From positions 1,107,001 to 1,171,000 of the forward strand of contig NZ_CP113783.1 in the NCBI RefSeq assembly GCF_029542205.1: a DNA stretch of 64,000 nt. The letters are read 5' to 3'. The stretch is from Pseudoxanthomonas sp. SE1 (GTDB lineage Bacteria > Pseudomonadota > Gammaproteobacteria > Xanthomonadales > Xanthomonadaceae). This document shows, piece by piece, positions 10,302-19,353 of the stretch. The position numbers and the translations under genes were made by a program. The notes beneath the pieces were generated by a model. The model was not told the DNA's origin, searched no databases, and saw only the letters and a program-made list of their open reading frames with translations. Numbering within the stretch: position 1 is the first letter of the stretch; each line of letters begins with the position of its first letter.

Positions 10302-13076
10302 ATGAAGCACTTGAACCACATCGCAAATCCATCCTCGCGTCGCGCGCTGCGCAAACATCATCTGGCCGCTGCCTGCTGCCTGGCGCTGGCATTGCCGGGC
10401 CTCGCGAGCGCACAGCAGGCAGCTTCTCCTGCCGAGCAGACCGTCGAAACCCTGGATACCGTGAAAGTCACCGGCATCCGTGCCGCCATCGCCAACGCGG
10501 TGGAGACCAAGAACGAGTCCGCCTCGATCGTCGAGGCGATCTCTGCCGAAGACATCGGCAAGCTGCCCGACATCAGCATCGCGGACTCGATCTCGCGCCT
10601 GCCGGGCCTGACCATGCAGCGTCTCGATGGCCGCGGACAGGTGATCCACATCCGTGGCATGTCCGAACAGTTCGCCGGCACGCTGCTCAATGGCCGCGAG
10701 CAGGTGACCACCGGCGACAACCGCGGCGTCGAACTCGATCAGTATCCCGCCGAGCTGATCAATGGCGTCACGGTGTACAAGACCCCGGATGCATCGCTGA
10801 TCGGCCAGGGCATTTCCGGCACGGTCGACCTGCAGTCGATCCGCCCGCTGTCGTTCGGCGAGCAACGCATCGTGTTCACCGGCCAGGGCGAGGTGAACTC
10901 GTTCGACGAATTGACCGAAGGCGGCAACAACAAGGGCTACCGCGTGTCGGCCTCGTATGTCGACCAGTTCGCCAACGATACCGTGGGCTTCGCGATCGGC
11001 GTGGCGCGCATGGATGCGCCTTTCCAGGAAAAGCACTACAAGTCGTGGTGGTGGGCGAACACCGACATGTGGGGCGCGCCGCAGGCCGGCAAGCCTGCAG
11101 ATGCGATCGCGCTGCAGGGTGCCGAAGCCTGGGTGAAATCGCGCGACACCACGCGCGATGGCGTCATGGCCGTGCTGGAGTTCAAGCCGAATGACCGCTG
11201 GCACAGCGTGCTGGACGTGTACGCATCGCGCTTCGACCAGGAAGAGTGGATGCGCGGTGCGATGTGGAGCAACGACCCCTGGTTCAACGGCGGCGCGGTC
11301 AGCTACAGCAACGTGAGCACGACGGACTACCACGGCACGCCGGTGGTCACCGGCGGCACGTTGAACGGCATCCAGCCGGCGATCCGCAACGACAACAACA
11401 CCCGTGAGTCGCGTCTGTTCTCGGCCGGCTGGAACAACGAGTTCAAGCTCAACGAGACGTGGACGCTGGCCACCGACCTCAGCTACTCGCGCGCCAAGGT
11501 CGAGGACTCGAAACTCGAGACCTATGCGGGCCGCCTGGGCGGCGTGTCTGCCGACTTCCGCGCGCGCCTCTCGCCCGGGTATGGCTACTACGCATTGCCG
11601 GACATGGCGGATCCCGCCGCTGTGTACCTGCGCGACCCGCAGAACTGGGGCCATGACGGCCGCCTGGAGGACAGCCACCAGAAGGACGAGATGAAGGCAT
11701 TCCGCGTGGCCGTGAACCACGTCATCGAGTCGTCCGACTTCCTGCGCAGCTGGGATGCCGGCGTCCACGTCAGCAAGCGCACCAAGGAGAAGAGTGCGGA
11801 GGTCTACTTCGCCGACCTTCCCGGTCGCACGCCGACACTGATCGATCCGTCGTTGCTGTCCACGCCGACGGATCTCGGGTTCGCCGGCATGGGCCGCGTC
11901 ATCACCTACGATCCGCGCGCCCTGCTGTCACGCTACTACGACGTGTACCTCAGCGAGTCCAATGACGACCTGCAGAAGGACGCGATCACCGAAGAGGACG
12001 TGAAGACGTTCTACTTCAAGGCCAACCTCGACATGGACCTCACCGATGCGGTCCGCCTGCGCGGCAATGCCGGTGTGCAGTACATCCGCACCGAGCAGAC
12101 GTCCGAAGGCGTCGTCGTCCAGCAGAACGAGAACGGCCAGGCGCTCGTGGCCGGCACTGCGGGTGCGTCGTACGGCGACATCCTGCCCAGCCTCAACCTG
12201 GTGGCGGACTTCGGCAACGGATGGAACCTGCGCTTCGGTGCCGCCCGGGAGATGATGCGCGCGCGCATCAACGACATGGGCGCCCGCGCCAGTGTCTACG
12301 TGCAGACGTCGCAGGGCGGTCCGTCCGAATGGCGTGGCAGCGGTGGCAATCCGGCGCTCGAGCCGTACCGCGCCAACGCCTACGATCTTTCGATCGAGAA
12401 GTACTTCGGCGAAGCGAGTTATGTCGCGCTGGCTGCGTTCTACAAGGACATGGATTCGTACATCTATACGCGCGAGATCCCATGGGACTTCTCCGGTTAC
12501 GACTACGAGGGTGATGAGCCGCCGGCGTCCAACATGGGTCTGTTCTCCACGCCGGCCAATGGCACCGGCGGCTACATGCGCGGCTACGAGTTCTCCACCG
12601 CACTGGGCGGCGAGCTGATCCACGATGCGCTCGACGGATTCGGCCTGTTGCTCAACGCGTCGTACACGGAGTCGTCGATCGATCCTGACGGCCCGGGCAT
12701 CGGTTCGGGCACCGACACGTTCCCGGGGTTGTCCAAGATCGTCGCCAACGCCACGGTGTACTACGAGAAGCACGGCTTCTCGGCGCGTGTCAGCCAGCGC
12801 TTCCGCGACCCGTACCGCGGCGAGTACGGCTCGATCTTCAACCAGCGCACGTACCGCTACACGTTGAACGAGCGCACGATCGACCTGCAGCTGGGCTACG
12901 ACTTCCCGGAATCCAGCCGTCTGTCGGGCCTGTCGATCCTGTTCCAGGTGAACAACGTCAACAACGAGCCCTTCCGTACCGAAGTCAGTTCCGGCACGCA
13001 TCCGGACCTGTTCTTCCCGGAGGAGTACACCGAGTACGGCCGCCAGTATCTGCTGGGCTTCCGCTACAAGCTGTGA
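10302..13076 (+). CDS. TonB-dependent receptor of the beta-glucan utilisation locus
   Basis: The 924-residue outer-membrane receptor belongs to the Xanthomonas/Caulobacter carbohydrate-type TonB receptors. A signal peptide ends at LASAQ (about 37). A TonB box-like LDTVKVTG follows, then the plug (SISRLPGLTMQRLDGRGQVIHIRG, about 95-235) and the 22-strand barrel ending in the aromatic-type terminus YLLGFRYKL. No N-terminal signalling domain is present. It would take up oligosaccharides across the outer membrane using TonB-ExbBD energy. It is divergent from the GH30 gene, and GH3 and the MFS importer lie downstream on the same strand. Expression is predicted to be under the LacI-type operator at 10266-10279. 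Confidence 0.93.
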   Translation: MKHLNHIANPSSRRALRKHHLAAACCLALALPGLASAQQAASPAEQTVETLDTVKVTGIRAAIANAVETKNESASIVEAISAEDIGKLPDISIADSISRLPGLTMQRLDGRGQVIHIRGMSEQFAGTLLNGREQVTTGDNRGVELDQYPAELINGVTVYKTPDASLIGQGISGTVDLQSIRPLSFGEQRIVFTGQGEVNSFDELTEGGNNKGYRVSASYVDQFANDTVGFAIGVARMDAPFQEKHYKSWWWANTDMWGAPQAGKPADAIALQGAEAWVKSRDTTRDGVMAVLEFKPNDRWHSVLDVYASRFDQEEWMRGAMWSNDPWFNGGAVSYSNVSTTDYHGTPVVTGGTLNGIQPAIRNDNNTRESRLFSAGWNNEFKLNETWTLATDLSYSRAKVEDSKLETYAGRLGGVSADFRARLSPGYGYYALPDMADPAAVYLRDPQNWGHDGRLEDSHQKDEMKAFRVAVNHVIESSDFLRSWDAGVHVSKRTKEKSAEVYFADLPGRTPTLIDPSLLSTPTDLGFAGMGRVITYDPRALLSRYYDVYLSESNDDLQKDAITEEDVKTFYFKANLDMDLTDAVRLRGNAGVQYIRTEQTSEGVVVQQNENGQALVAGTAGASYGDILPSLNLVADFGNGWNLRFGAAREMMRARINDMGARASVYVQTSQGGPSEWRGSGGNPALEPYRANAYDLSIEKYFGEASYVALAAFYKDMDSYIYTREIPWDFSGYDYEGDEPPASNMGLFSTPANGTGGYMRGYEFSTALGGELIHDALDGFGLLLNASYTESSIDPDGPGIGSGTDTFPGLSKIVANATVYYEKHGFSARVSQRFRDPYRGEYGSIFNQRTYRYTLNERTIDLQLGYDFPESSRLSGLSILFQVNNVNNEPFRTEVSSGTHPDLFFPEEYTEYGRQYLLGFRYKL

Positions 13077-13107
13077 CCGCGCCTGTCCGTCGATAGCCGC
13101 AGTACCT

Positions 13108-13148
13108 GACGGGATGCGGGGCCTGGCCCTGCGTCCCGTCGGACTTTT
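13108..13148 (+). terminator. terminator/attenuator between receptor and GH3
   Basis: A 14-bp stem with two G-T pairs (starting GACGGGATGCGGGG, loop CCTGG) is followed by GGACTTTTCG. It could give higher receptor than hydrolase expression. Confidence 0.65.
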
Positions 13149-13207
13149 CGTCAAGGCGCGGATCCTGTCGGGGATGTCGTCAGCGCCTTCATCCAAGGGA
13201 GAAGCGA

Positions 13208-15751
13208 GTGAATCCGATCCGAGTGACCCTGCTGGGAGCCAGTCTGCTGGCCTGCCTGTCGTGTACGGCCAAGAAAGAGCCCGAACAGAAGCCCGCCGAT
13301 GCGACTGTGAGCGATGCCGCGGAACTGAAGGACTGGCCGGCGCTGAAGAGCCGTTTCGCCAAGGATCCTGCCGTGGAAGCACGTGCGGCGGAAATCCTCG
13401 CCAGCATGACGCTGGAGCAGAAGATCGGCCAGATGGTGCAGCCGGAGATCAAGTCGATCACGCCGGCCGAGGTGCGGACGTACTACATCGGCTCGGTGCT
13501 CAATGGCGGTGGCTCATGGCCTGCGATGAACAAGCACGCCAGGGTCGAGGATTGGGTCAGGCTGGCTGATGCCTACTACGACGCGTCGATGTCCACCGAT
13601 GCGAAGATCCCGGTGCCGGTGATCTGGGGCACCGACGCCGTGCACGGCCACAGCAACGTCCACGGCGCGACCATCTTCCCCCACAACATCGGCCTGGGTG
13701 CCGCGCATGATGTCGAACTGATCGAGCGCATCGCCGAAGCCACCGGCCAGTCCACCCGCGCCACCGGCGTGGCCTGGACGTTCGCGCCGACTGTCGCCGT
13801 GGCGCAGGATGCCCGCTGGGGGCGCACCTACGAAAGCTACTCTTCGCAGCCGGCACTGATCCGCGAGTACGCCGCCGCCTATGTCAAGGGCATGCAGGGC
13901 GTGCTGGACAAGGACGGCAATGTCGTCGCGACCGCCAAGCACTTCATCGGCGACGGTGCCACCGATGGCGGCAAGGACCAGGGCAACGCGACGGTGACGC
14001 AGTCGCAGATGATCAATATCCACGGGCAGGGTTACTACGGCGCCATCGAGGCGGGCGTGCAGACCGTGATGGCGTCGTTCAACAGCTGGAACGACGTCGC
14101 CGCAGGCAAGGACTACGGCAAGATGCACGGCACGCGCGACCTGCTGACGGTGGCGCTGAAGGAGAAGATGGGCTTCGATGGCTTCGTCGTCTCCGACTGG
14201 AACGGCATCGGCCAGGTCACCGGTTGCAGCGACGACAGTTGCCCGCAAGCGATCAATGCGGGCATCGACATGGTGATGGTGCCGGACAAATGGAAGTCCT
14301 TCATCACCAACACGATCGGGCAGGTGAAGTCGGGCGAGATCCCGCAGGCGCGCATCGACGACGCCGTCACCCGCATCCTGCGCGTCAAGCTGCGCGCCGG
14401 GCTGTGGGACCACAAGCCATCGGCCAGCCAGTACGCTGGGAAGCCGGAGGCCTTGGTACATCGTGAGCTGGCCCGTCGCGCCGCGCGCGAGTCGCTGGTG
14501 CTGCTGAAGAACGACGGCGGCACGCTGCCGTTGAAGAAGGGCCAGCGCGTGCTGCTGGTCGGCAAGAGCGCCGACAGCATTTCCAACCAGACCGGTGGCT
14601 GGTCGCTGACATGGCAGGGTACCGACAACACCAACGCTGACTTCCCGAATGCCGACAGCATCGCCGCCGGCCTGCGCGAGCAGTTGGGCGAGGCGAACGT
14701 GTTGTTGCGCGACAGTGCCGAAGGCGTGGATCCGGCCAGCTACGATGTCATCGTGGCCGCGATCGGCGAGACGCCGTATGCAGAGACCAATGGCGACATC
14801 GTGCCTTCCGACACGATGGCGCACAGCCGCCGTCATCCGGAAGACCTGGCCACGCTGAAGGCGGCTGCGGCCAGCGGCAAGCCCGTCGTCACCGTATTCC
14901 TGTCCGGCCGCGCGTTGTACGCCAACGACCTCATCAACCTCTCCAACAGCTTCGTCGCCGCGTGGCTGCCGGGCACGGAAGGCAAGGGCGTCACCGATGT
15001 GCTGGTCGCGGGTGCGGACGGCAAACCGGCGCATGATTTCCAAGGCAAGCTGACCTTCCCGTGGCCGGCCGCGGCCTGTCCGAAATCCGGCAGCACGCCG
15101 CAGTTCGCCTTGGATACCGGCTTGCGCTATGGCGACAACAGCACTGTCGGCAAGCTGCCGGAAGACAGTGCGGCCAGTTGCGGTGAAGCCACCGCGATGG
15201 GCGTGTTCAACCAGTCCGACGTCGCACCCTTCACCCTGCAGATGGGCGCAGGCAGCGACGAACAGGCCGTGGGGTCGGACATGAACGCGACCCGGCACTG
15301 GCCGCAGGCCAAGCCCGCGCTGCAGGTCGCCACCGTGCAGGTCAACACGCAGCAGGATGCCAAGGAAGTGACCTGGCTCGCACCGGCGCGATTCTTCGCC
15401 CGCAATCCGTCGAAGAACAACCTCGCCGCGATGGCGACCGCACGCGGTGCCGTGCAGTTCGACGTGATCGTCAGGCAAGCGCCGACCAAGCCGGTGCAGT
15501 TCACCGTCCGGTGTGGTGCGAACTGCGGCGCCAGCCTGGACCTCACCGCGACCTTCTCCGGGGATGCCGTCGGCAGGAAGCAGACGGTCAAGGTGCCGCT
15601 GGCGTGCTTCGGCAAGCTGGGCGCGGACCTGAGCGGTGTGGATACGCCCTTCAGCATCACCGCCGACGCGCCATTCGCCGCGGCCTTCACCAACATCCAG
15701 GTGGTCGCCGGCGCGGCCGACGCTGCCGATGCGGTGAAGTGCGCGCAGTAA
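13208..15751 (+). CDS. glycoside hydrolase family 3, exo-beta-glucosidase lipoprotein
   Basis: The 847-residue enzyme starts at the GTG at 13208, with AGGGAG 8 nt before it. The N-terminus ends in cysteines (LLAC at 13-16, CLSC at 16-19), so it is probably lipid-anchored. The GH3 N-terminal barrel spans about 50-400, with the nucleophile D330 in GFVVSDWNG. The alpha/beta sandwich follows (LARRAARESLVLLKNDGGTLPL to about 640). A C-terminal beta-domain of about 180 residues resembles the exo-1,3/1,4-beta-glucanases (ExoP) of marine and plant-associated bacteria. It would release glucose from oligosaccharides in the periplasm. It lies between the receptor and the sugar importer. Confidence 0.93.
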   Translation: MNPIRVTLLGASLLACLSCTAKKEPEQKPADATVSDAAELKDWPALKSRFAKDPAVEARAAEILASMTLEQKIGQMVQPEIKSITPAEVRTYYIGSVLNGGGSWPAMNKHARVEDWVRLADAYYDASMSTDAKIPVPVIWGTDAVHGHSNVHGATIFPHNIGLGAAHDVELIERIAEATGQSTRATGVAWTFAPTVAVAQDARWGRTYESYSSQPALIREYAAAYVKGMQGVLDKDGNVVATAKHFIGDGATDGGKDQGNATVTQSQMINIHGQGYYGAIEAGVQTVMASFNSWNDVAAGKDYGKMHGTRDLLTVALKEKMGFDGFVVSDWNGIGQVTGCSDDSCPQAINAGIDMVMVPDKWKSFITNTIGQVKSGEIPQARIDDAVTRILRVKLRAGLWDHKPSASQYAGKPEALVHRELARRAARESLVLLKNDGGTLPLKKGQRVLLVGKSADSISNQTGGWSLTWQGTDNTNADFPNADSIAAGLREQLGEANVLLRDSAEGVDPASYDVIVAAIGETPYAETNGDIVPSDTMAHSRRHPEDLATLKAAAASGKPVVTVFLSGRALYANDLINLSNSFVAAWLPGTEGKGVTDVLVAGADGKPAHDFQGKLTFPWPAAACPKSGSTPQFALDTGLRYGDNSTVGKLPEDSAASCGEATAMGVFNQSDVAPFTLQMGAGSDEQAVGSDMNATRHWPQAKPALQVATVQVNTQQDAKEVTWLAPARFFARNPSKNNLAAMATARGAVQFDVIVRQAPTKPVQFTVRCGANCGASLDLTATFSGDAVGRKQTVKVPLACFGKLGADLSGVDTPFSITADAPFAAAFTNIQVVAGAADAADAVKCAQ

Positions 15752-15875
15752 GACGGCTCCAGCAGCGCCCCGCGGCACCACCGTGGGGCGCTGACGCAGT
15801 GCAAGTTGCAATCGCGCGGCCGCCCCGTAGGCTGGCCGTTCCGTCCGGATCCCATACCAGCAGGCATACCAATCC

Positions 15876-17339
15876 ATGACCACACAAACCACCCGATGGT
15901 CGCAGTTCGGCGTGCTGATCACCGTGTTCTTCTTCTGGGGTTTCGTTGCGGCGAGCAACGGCATCCTGATACCGGTGTTCAAGAAAGCGTTCGACCTGAC
16001 GCAGGCGCAGAGCATGTACGTGGCGCTGGCCTTCTACGTCGCCTATACCGTGGGGTCGCTGATCTATGTCGCCATCTCGAAGTCGATGGGCCAGGACGTG
16101 CTCAACAAGATCGGCTACAAGAACGGCATCTGCCTGGGCCTGGTGATCTCGGCGCTCGGCGCGCTGTTGTTCTATCCCGCGGCCAACACGGGTTCGTTCA
16201 ATCTGATGCTGTCGGGTCTCTTCATCGTCGGTTTGGGATTCTCGCTGCAGCAGATCGCTGCCAATCCGCTGGCCATCGTGATGGGCGACCCCAAGACCGG
16301 CGCGCAGCGATTGACCCTGGCGGGCGGCATCAACAACTTCGGCACCACCATCGGGCCGTTGCTGGTCAGCGTGGCGATCTTCGGCAGCGTCACGGCCGGC
16401 AACACCGAGGCCAGCATTGAAAGCGTCAAGACGCCGTATCTGGTGCTCGGCGCGGCCTTCATCCTGGTTGCGATCTTCCTGAAGTTCTCGTCGGTCCCGA
16501 ACCATATCGACCTGGAGAAACTGTCCGAAAGCGAAGCCCAGGACAGTGGCAAGCTGATCCACAAGAAGTCGGCGCTCTCGTATCCGCAGCTGGTGCTGGG
16601 CATGGTCGCCATCTTCCTCTACGTGGGTGTCGAGGTCTCGACCATCGACAACCTGCCGGCCTATCTGGAGCTGCCCGTAGAAAAGGGAGGGCTGGGCATC
16701 GATACCTCGATGATCGCGCCCTTCGTTTCCCTGTACTGGGCCAGCCTGATGATCGGCCGCTGGAGCGGCGCGGCCGGTGCATTCGATATCGGTGCAGGCG
16801 CAAAGAAGATGCTGATGCTGATCCTGCCGTACCTGGCGTTCGGCGTGTTCCTGGCGGTGAACGCGATCACCGGCCACGACCCGTCGCAGTTCTTCGGCTA
16901 CGCCGCGGTGATCGTGCTGATGATCCTGGCGACGCTGGCCAGCGGGGGCAACCCGGCCCGCATGCTGCTGTACTTCGCCCTCTGCGGCATCGCGGCGCTG
17001 CTGATCGGCATGTTCACCACCGGCTGGACCAGCGTGGTGGCCTTCATCAGCGTCGGCCTGTTCTGCAGCACCATGTGGCCGTGCATCTTCGCCCTGGCCA
17101 TTACGGGCCTTGGCAACAAGACCAACCAGGGCAGCAGTCTGCTGATCATGATGATCATGGGCGGCGGCATCGTCAGCTGGGCCCAGGGAGCGCTGGCGGA
17201 CAAGGTCGGCATCCACTACAGCTTCATCGTCGGCGTGGCGTGCTTTGCGTATCTGGCGTTCTACGCCATCGCCGCGACCCGTACGCTGCGCAACCAGGGC
17301 ATCGACCTGGACAAGCTCGCCGCGGGCAGCGGCCACTGA
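15876..17339 (+). CDS. MFS sugar transporter, FucP/GluP-like
   Basis: The 487-residue inner-membrane protein has about 12 hydrophobic segments, with a cytoplasmic loop around 205-240. The early FFFWGFVAASNGILIPVFKK and SLQQIAANPLAIVMGDP are typical of the fucose/glucose-galactose:proton symporter family. It would import the glucose or disaccharide released by GH30/GH3. It starts 124 nt after GH3 and ends just before a strong terminator, closing the locus. The exact sugar is not deducible. Confidence 0.9.
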   Translation: MTTQTTRWSQFGVLITVFFFWGFVAASNGILIPVFKKAFDLTQAQSMYVALAFYVAYTVGSLIYVAISKSMGQDVLNKIGYKNGICLGLVISALGALLFYPAANTGSFNLMLSGLFIVGLGFSLQQIAANPLAIVMGDPKTGAQRLTLAGGINNFGTTIGPLLVSVAIFGSVTAGNTEASIESVKTPYLVLGAAFILVAIFLKFSSVPNHIDLEKLSESEAQDSGKLIHKKSALSYPQLVLGMVAIFLYVGVEVSTIDNLPAYLELPVEKGGLGIDTSMIAPFVSLYWASLMIGRWSGAAGAFDIGAGAKKMLMLILPYLAFGVFLAVNAITGHDPSQFFGYAAVIVLMILATLASGGNPARMLLYFALCGIAALLIGMFTTGWTSVVAFISVGLFCSTMWPCIFALAITGLGNKTNQGSSLLIMMIMGGGIVSWAQGALADKVGIHYSFIVGVACFAYLAFYAIAATRTLRNQGIDLDKLAAGSGH

Positions 17340-17377
17340 GTGCGGTGCGCGCCGGAGAGAGGCCGGCGCGCATCCCC

Positions 17378-17418
17378 AAGCCACCGGGCCACTCTCCAGC
17401 CCGGTGGCTTTTCTTTTT
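17378..17418 (+). terminator. Rho-independent terminator of the glucan locus
   Basis: A perfect 12-bp stem AAGCCACCGGGC/GCCCGGTGGCTT with a 9-nt loop is followed by TTCTTTTT. Confidence 0.9.
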
Positions 17419-17663
17419 GGTTGCCGTCCCTTTGCCCTCGCGCGCAAAGGAGCAACATCGCCCTCCTGGATCTGGCTTCCGGGGCAGGCATGGCGACGAA
17501 GGACGCAGACGGCTGCGTCGATGGAGACTGTTGGGGGGACTCCATGAAGTGCGATCGCTGCGTGCCGGCCATTGAGGATGGACGGGCCGGCGGCGTGACG
17601 GATGGGACATGGCGCAGGCCTCGGGCGGAGCAAGACTGTGAAACTTCCTCCGGAGTCACGCAC

Positions 17664-18179
17664 ATGTTGCCGCGCCTGTCATGCCTGCTGCTATCGCTTG
17701 TTGCCTTCCACGCCACGGCGCAGGAAGCCCCGACGCGCGAACACTTCGCCACTCCCGGCCACGAAGCGGCTTACCACGACTGGCACTACACGCCCGTGGT
17801 GAAAGTGGGCGACATGGTGATCGTGTCCGGCATTCCCGCCGCCGGTCCGGGGACGTACGAAGAGAAGGTGCGCCGCATGTTCGTTGGGCTGGGAAAGCAA
17901 CTGGCACAGGCCGGCGCGACCTACGCCGACGTCGTGGAACTGACGACCTTCCACACCGGCCCGACTGATCCACAGAGCTTCCAGGCCGAGTTCGCCCGCT
18001 TCGCCCCGATCCACCACGAGTTCTTCCCTGCGAACTACCCCGCGTGGAGTGCGGTCGGCACCAGCGCGCTGCTCGCACCCGGTGCGGTGGTGGAGATGCG
18101 CGCGATCGCGATGATCGGATCCGGGCGTGCGCCGAAGGCGGATATTCCGAAGCCGAAGCCGCGCCCGGCTACGCCCTGA
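17664..18179 (+). CDS. secreted Rid-family (YjgF/YER057c/UK114) protein
   Basis: The 171-residue protein starts at the ATG at 17664, 8 nt after GGAG. Residues 1 to about 20 (LLSLVAFHATAQ) are a cleavable signal peptide, so it acts in the periplasm, whereas classical RidA is cytoplasmic. The Rid fold spans about 40-155 (VVKVGDMVIVSGIPAAGPGTYEEKVRRMFVGLGKQLAQAG, then VVELTTFH). The arginine that RidA uses for enamine/imine deamination (PARS motif) aligns with tryptophan here (PAWSAVG). It therefore belongs with Rid subgroups lacking that activity. A proline/lysine-rich tail ends it. No function is assigned. Confidence 0.85.
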   Translation: MLPRLSCLLLSLVAFHATAQEAPTREHFATPGHEAAYHDWHYTPVVKVGDMVIVSGIPAAGPGTYEEKVRRMFVGLGKQLAQAGATYADVVELTTFHTGPTDPQSFQAEFARFAPIHHEFFPANYPAWSAVGTSALLAPGAVVEMRAIAMIGSGRAPKADIPKPKPRPATP

Positions 18180-18192
18180 GTGCGTGCTGGCG

Positions 18193-18603
18193 TCAGCGCG
18201 CCGCCGAGCCGCTGCGCTTGGCCAGCATGTCTTCGATCAGATCCAGGATCTCCGCGAGGCTGATGCCGTAGGAGCCGGCCTGGCCGGCATCGAAGGCCTG
18301 CTTCCACTCGCCGTAGCCGTCCAGGTAGGCCGGGTCGATGGCGCCCTGGCCGACCCGTTCGGCGCCGCTGCGTTCCAGTACCTGGCCGATGATCGGCAGA
18401 TGGGCGAAGGTGGTGATGACGCCGGCAGGCAGACCGGGGTGGCGGATGCGCGCTTCGCTCACGCTGACGTGCAGGATCTCGCCACCCAGCGGGTGTGGAT
18501 CGATGCGATTGATCGTCAGTACCGGCGTCTCCCTGGCGCCGCGGCCACGACAGCGCCAGCGTTGGCCGACAGCGTAGGGGGCGGAGGCAGGGGCGTTCGT
18601 CAT
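18193..18603 (-). CDS. conserved-looking hypothetical protein
   Basis: The 136-residue soluble protein begins MTNAPASAPYAVGQRWRCRGRG and has no signal peptide, membrane segment or metal-binding cluster. The N-terminal part (VLTINRIDPHPLGGEILHVSVSEARI) looks like a small beta-barrel. The C-terminal part (LDGYGEWKQAFDAGQAGSYGISLAEILDLIEDML) is helical. I do not recognise the family. Codon use matches its neighbours, which argues that it is real. It is convergent with the Rid-like gene, with a 13-nt gap. Confidence 0.65.
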   Translation of the reverse strand: MTNAPASAPYAVGQRWRCRGRGARETPVLTINRIDPHPLGGEILHVSVSEARIRHPGLPAGVITTFAHLPIIGQVLERSGAERVGQGAIDPAYLDGYGEWKQAFDAGQAGSYGISLAEILDLIEDMLAKRSGSAAR

Positions 18604-18945
18604 GGAGATCGGAAAACGTCGGGAACGGAGCTACGCAGGATAGGCGGAGCATGACGGATTCTGCGTGGCGCGGTGGCATGAGGGCTCGAATGGCCCGATG
18701 CGGCAAAGTGGGGCGATACCGGAGGGTGGAGCTGGAACTCCACGATGGGCGCGTTGAGCCGGGTTGATCGGGTACGACCCGCCTTGCGCAAAAGTCCGGA
18801 GAGCGTTGCGCCCCTCCCGTGGTCGACGATGGGGTTCGCCGTTGTCCGGATCGGACCGCGTGCGGCGATATCTGATCTCGACGCCCGGCCTGCGCACGCA
18901 CAGTGCCCGCCCTGGACACCCGAACTTCCCAAGGACTTTCCCACC
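18604..18945. other. non-coding gap without recognisable features
   Basis: About 340 nt lie between the hypothetical gene at 18193-18603 and the small frame at 18946. I see no tRNA, repeat or terminator. The region presumably holds the promoters of both flanking genes. Confidence 0.5.
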
Positions 18946-19206
18946 ATGCCGCTCGACGCGAACTCCCGTTTCATCGCCGGGGTGTGCAGTGCTGCCGTCA
19001 TCCTGCTGGCGGCCTGGTTCCATGGCAATGGCAGGAATCCGGACCGGGCCCTGTCGCACTGCGAGGCGGGCGGGGTGCAGGCGCAGCAACCGCGCGACTG
19101 CATCTCCTGCGAGCGCGATGAGGCGTCGCACGCAGATGCACTGCAGATGGATCGCGATGCGCCGAGTCGCGCCCTGCGTGCGCGCAACGCAACCCCGCGC
19201 TCGTAA
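18946..19206 (+). CDS. small hypothetical protein with one membrane segment
   Basis: The 86-residue frame starts with MPLDANSRFIAGVCSAAVILLAAWFHGNGR. AAGGA lies 10 nt before the ATG at 18946. A single hydrophobic stretch covers about residues 10-23. The remainder is polar with a CISC motif and several Asp/Arg. No family is recognised. It could be a small exported or membrane-tethered protein, or a chance frame, since high-GC DNA gives many; the ribosome site is the main support. Confidence 0.4.
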   Translation: MPLDANSRFIAGVCSAAVILLAAWFHGNGRNPDRALSHCEAGGVQAQQPRDCISCERDEASHADALQMDRDAPSRALRARNATPRS

Positions 19207-19353
19207 TCCCGTGCCAGCGCTCTGCCGTCTGTCAGGCCCGACCTGGTGCGCCGAGTGGGATAGCCGCCGACCCGGGGCCGCGTATTGCTGGTGCGGATAG
19301 CCGTTTGCAGGGCGTCCGGCGTCGCGGCGAGCCGCCGGTCCCGTGATGCAAGC

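Noticed and set aside
13514..16015. An 833-codon minus-strand frame opposite the GH3 gene
   Set aside because: It is Arg/His/Ala/Gly-rich with no domain, while GH3 on the plus strand has all catalytic motifs.
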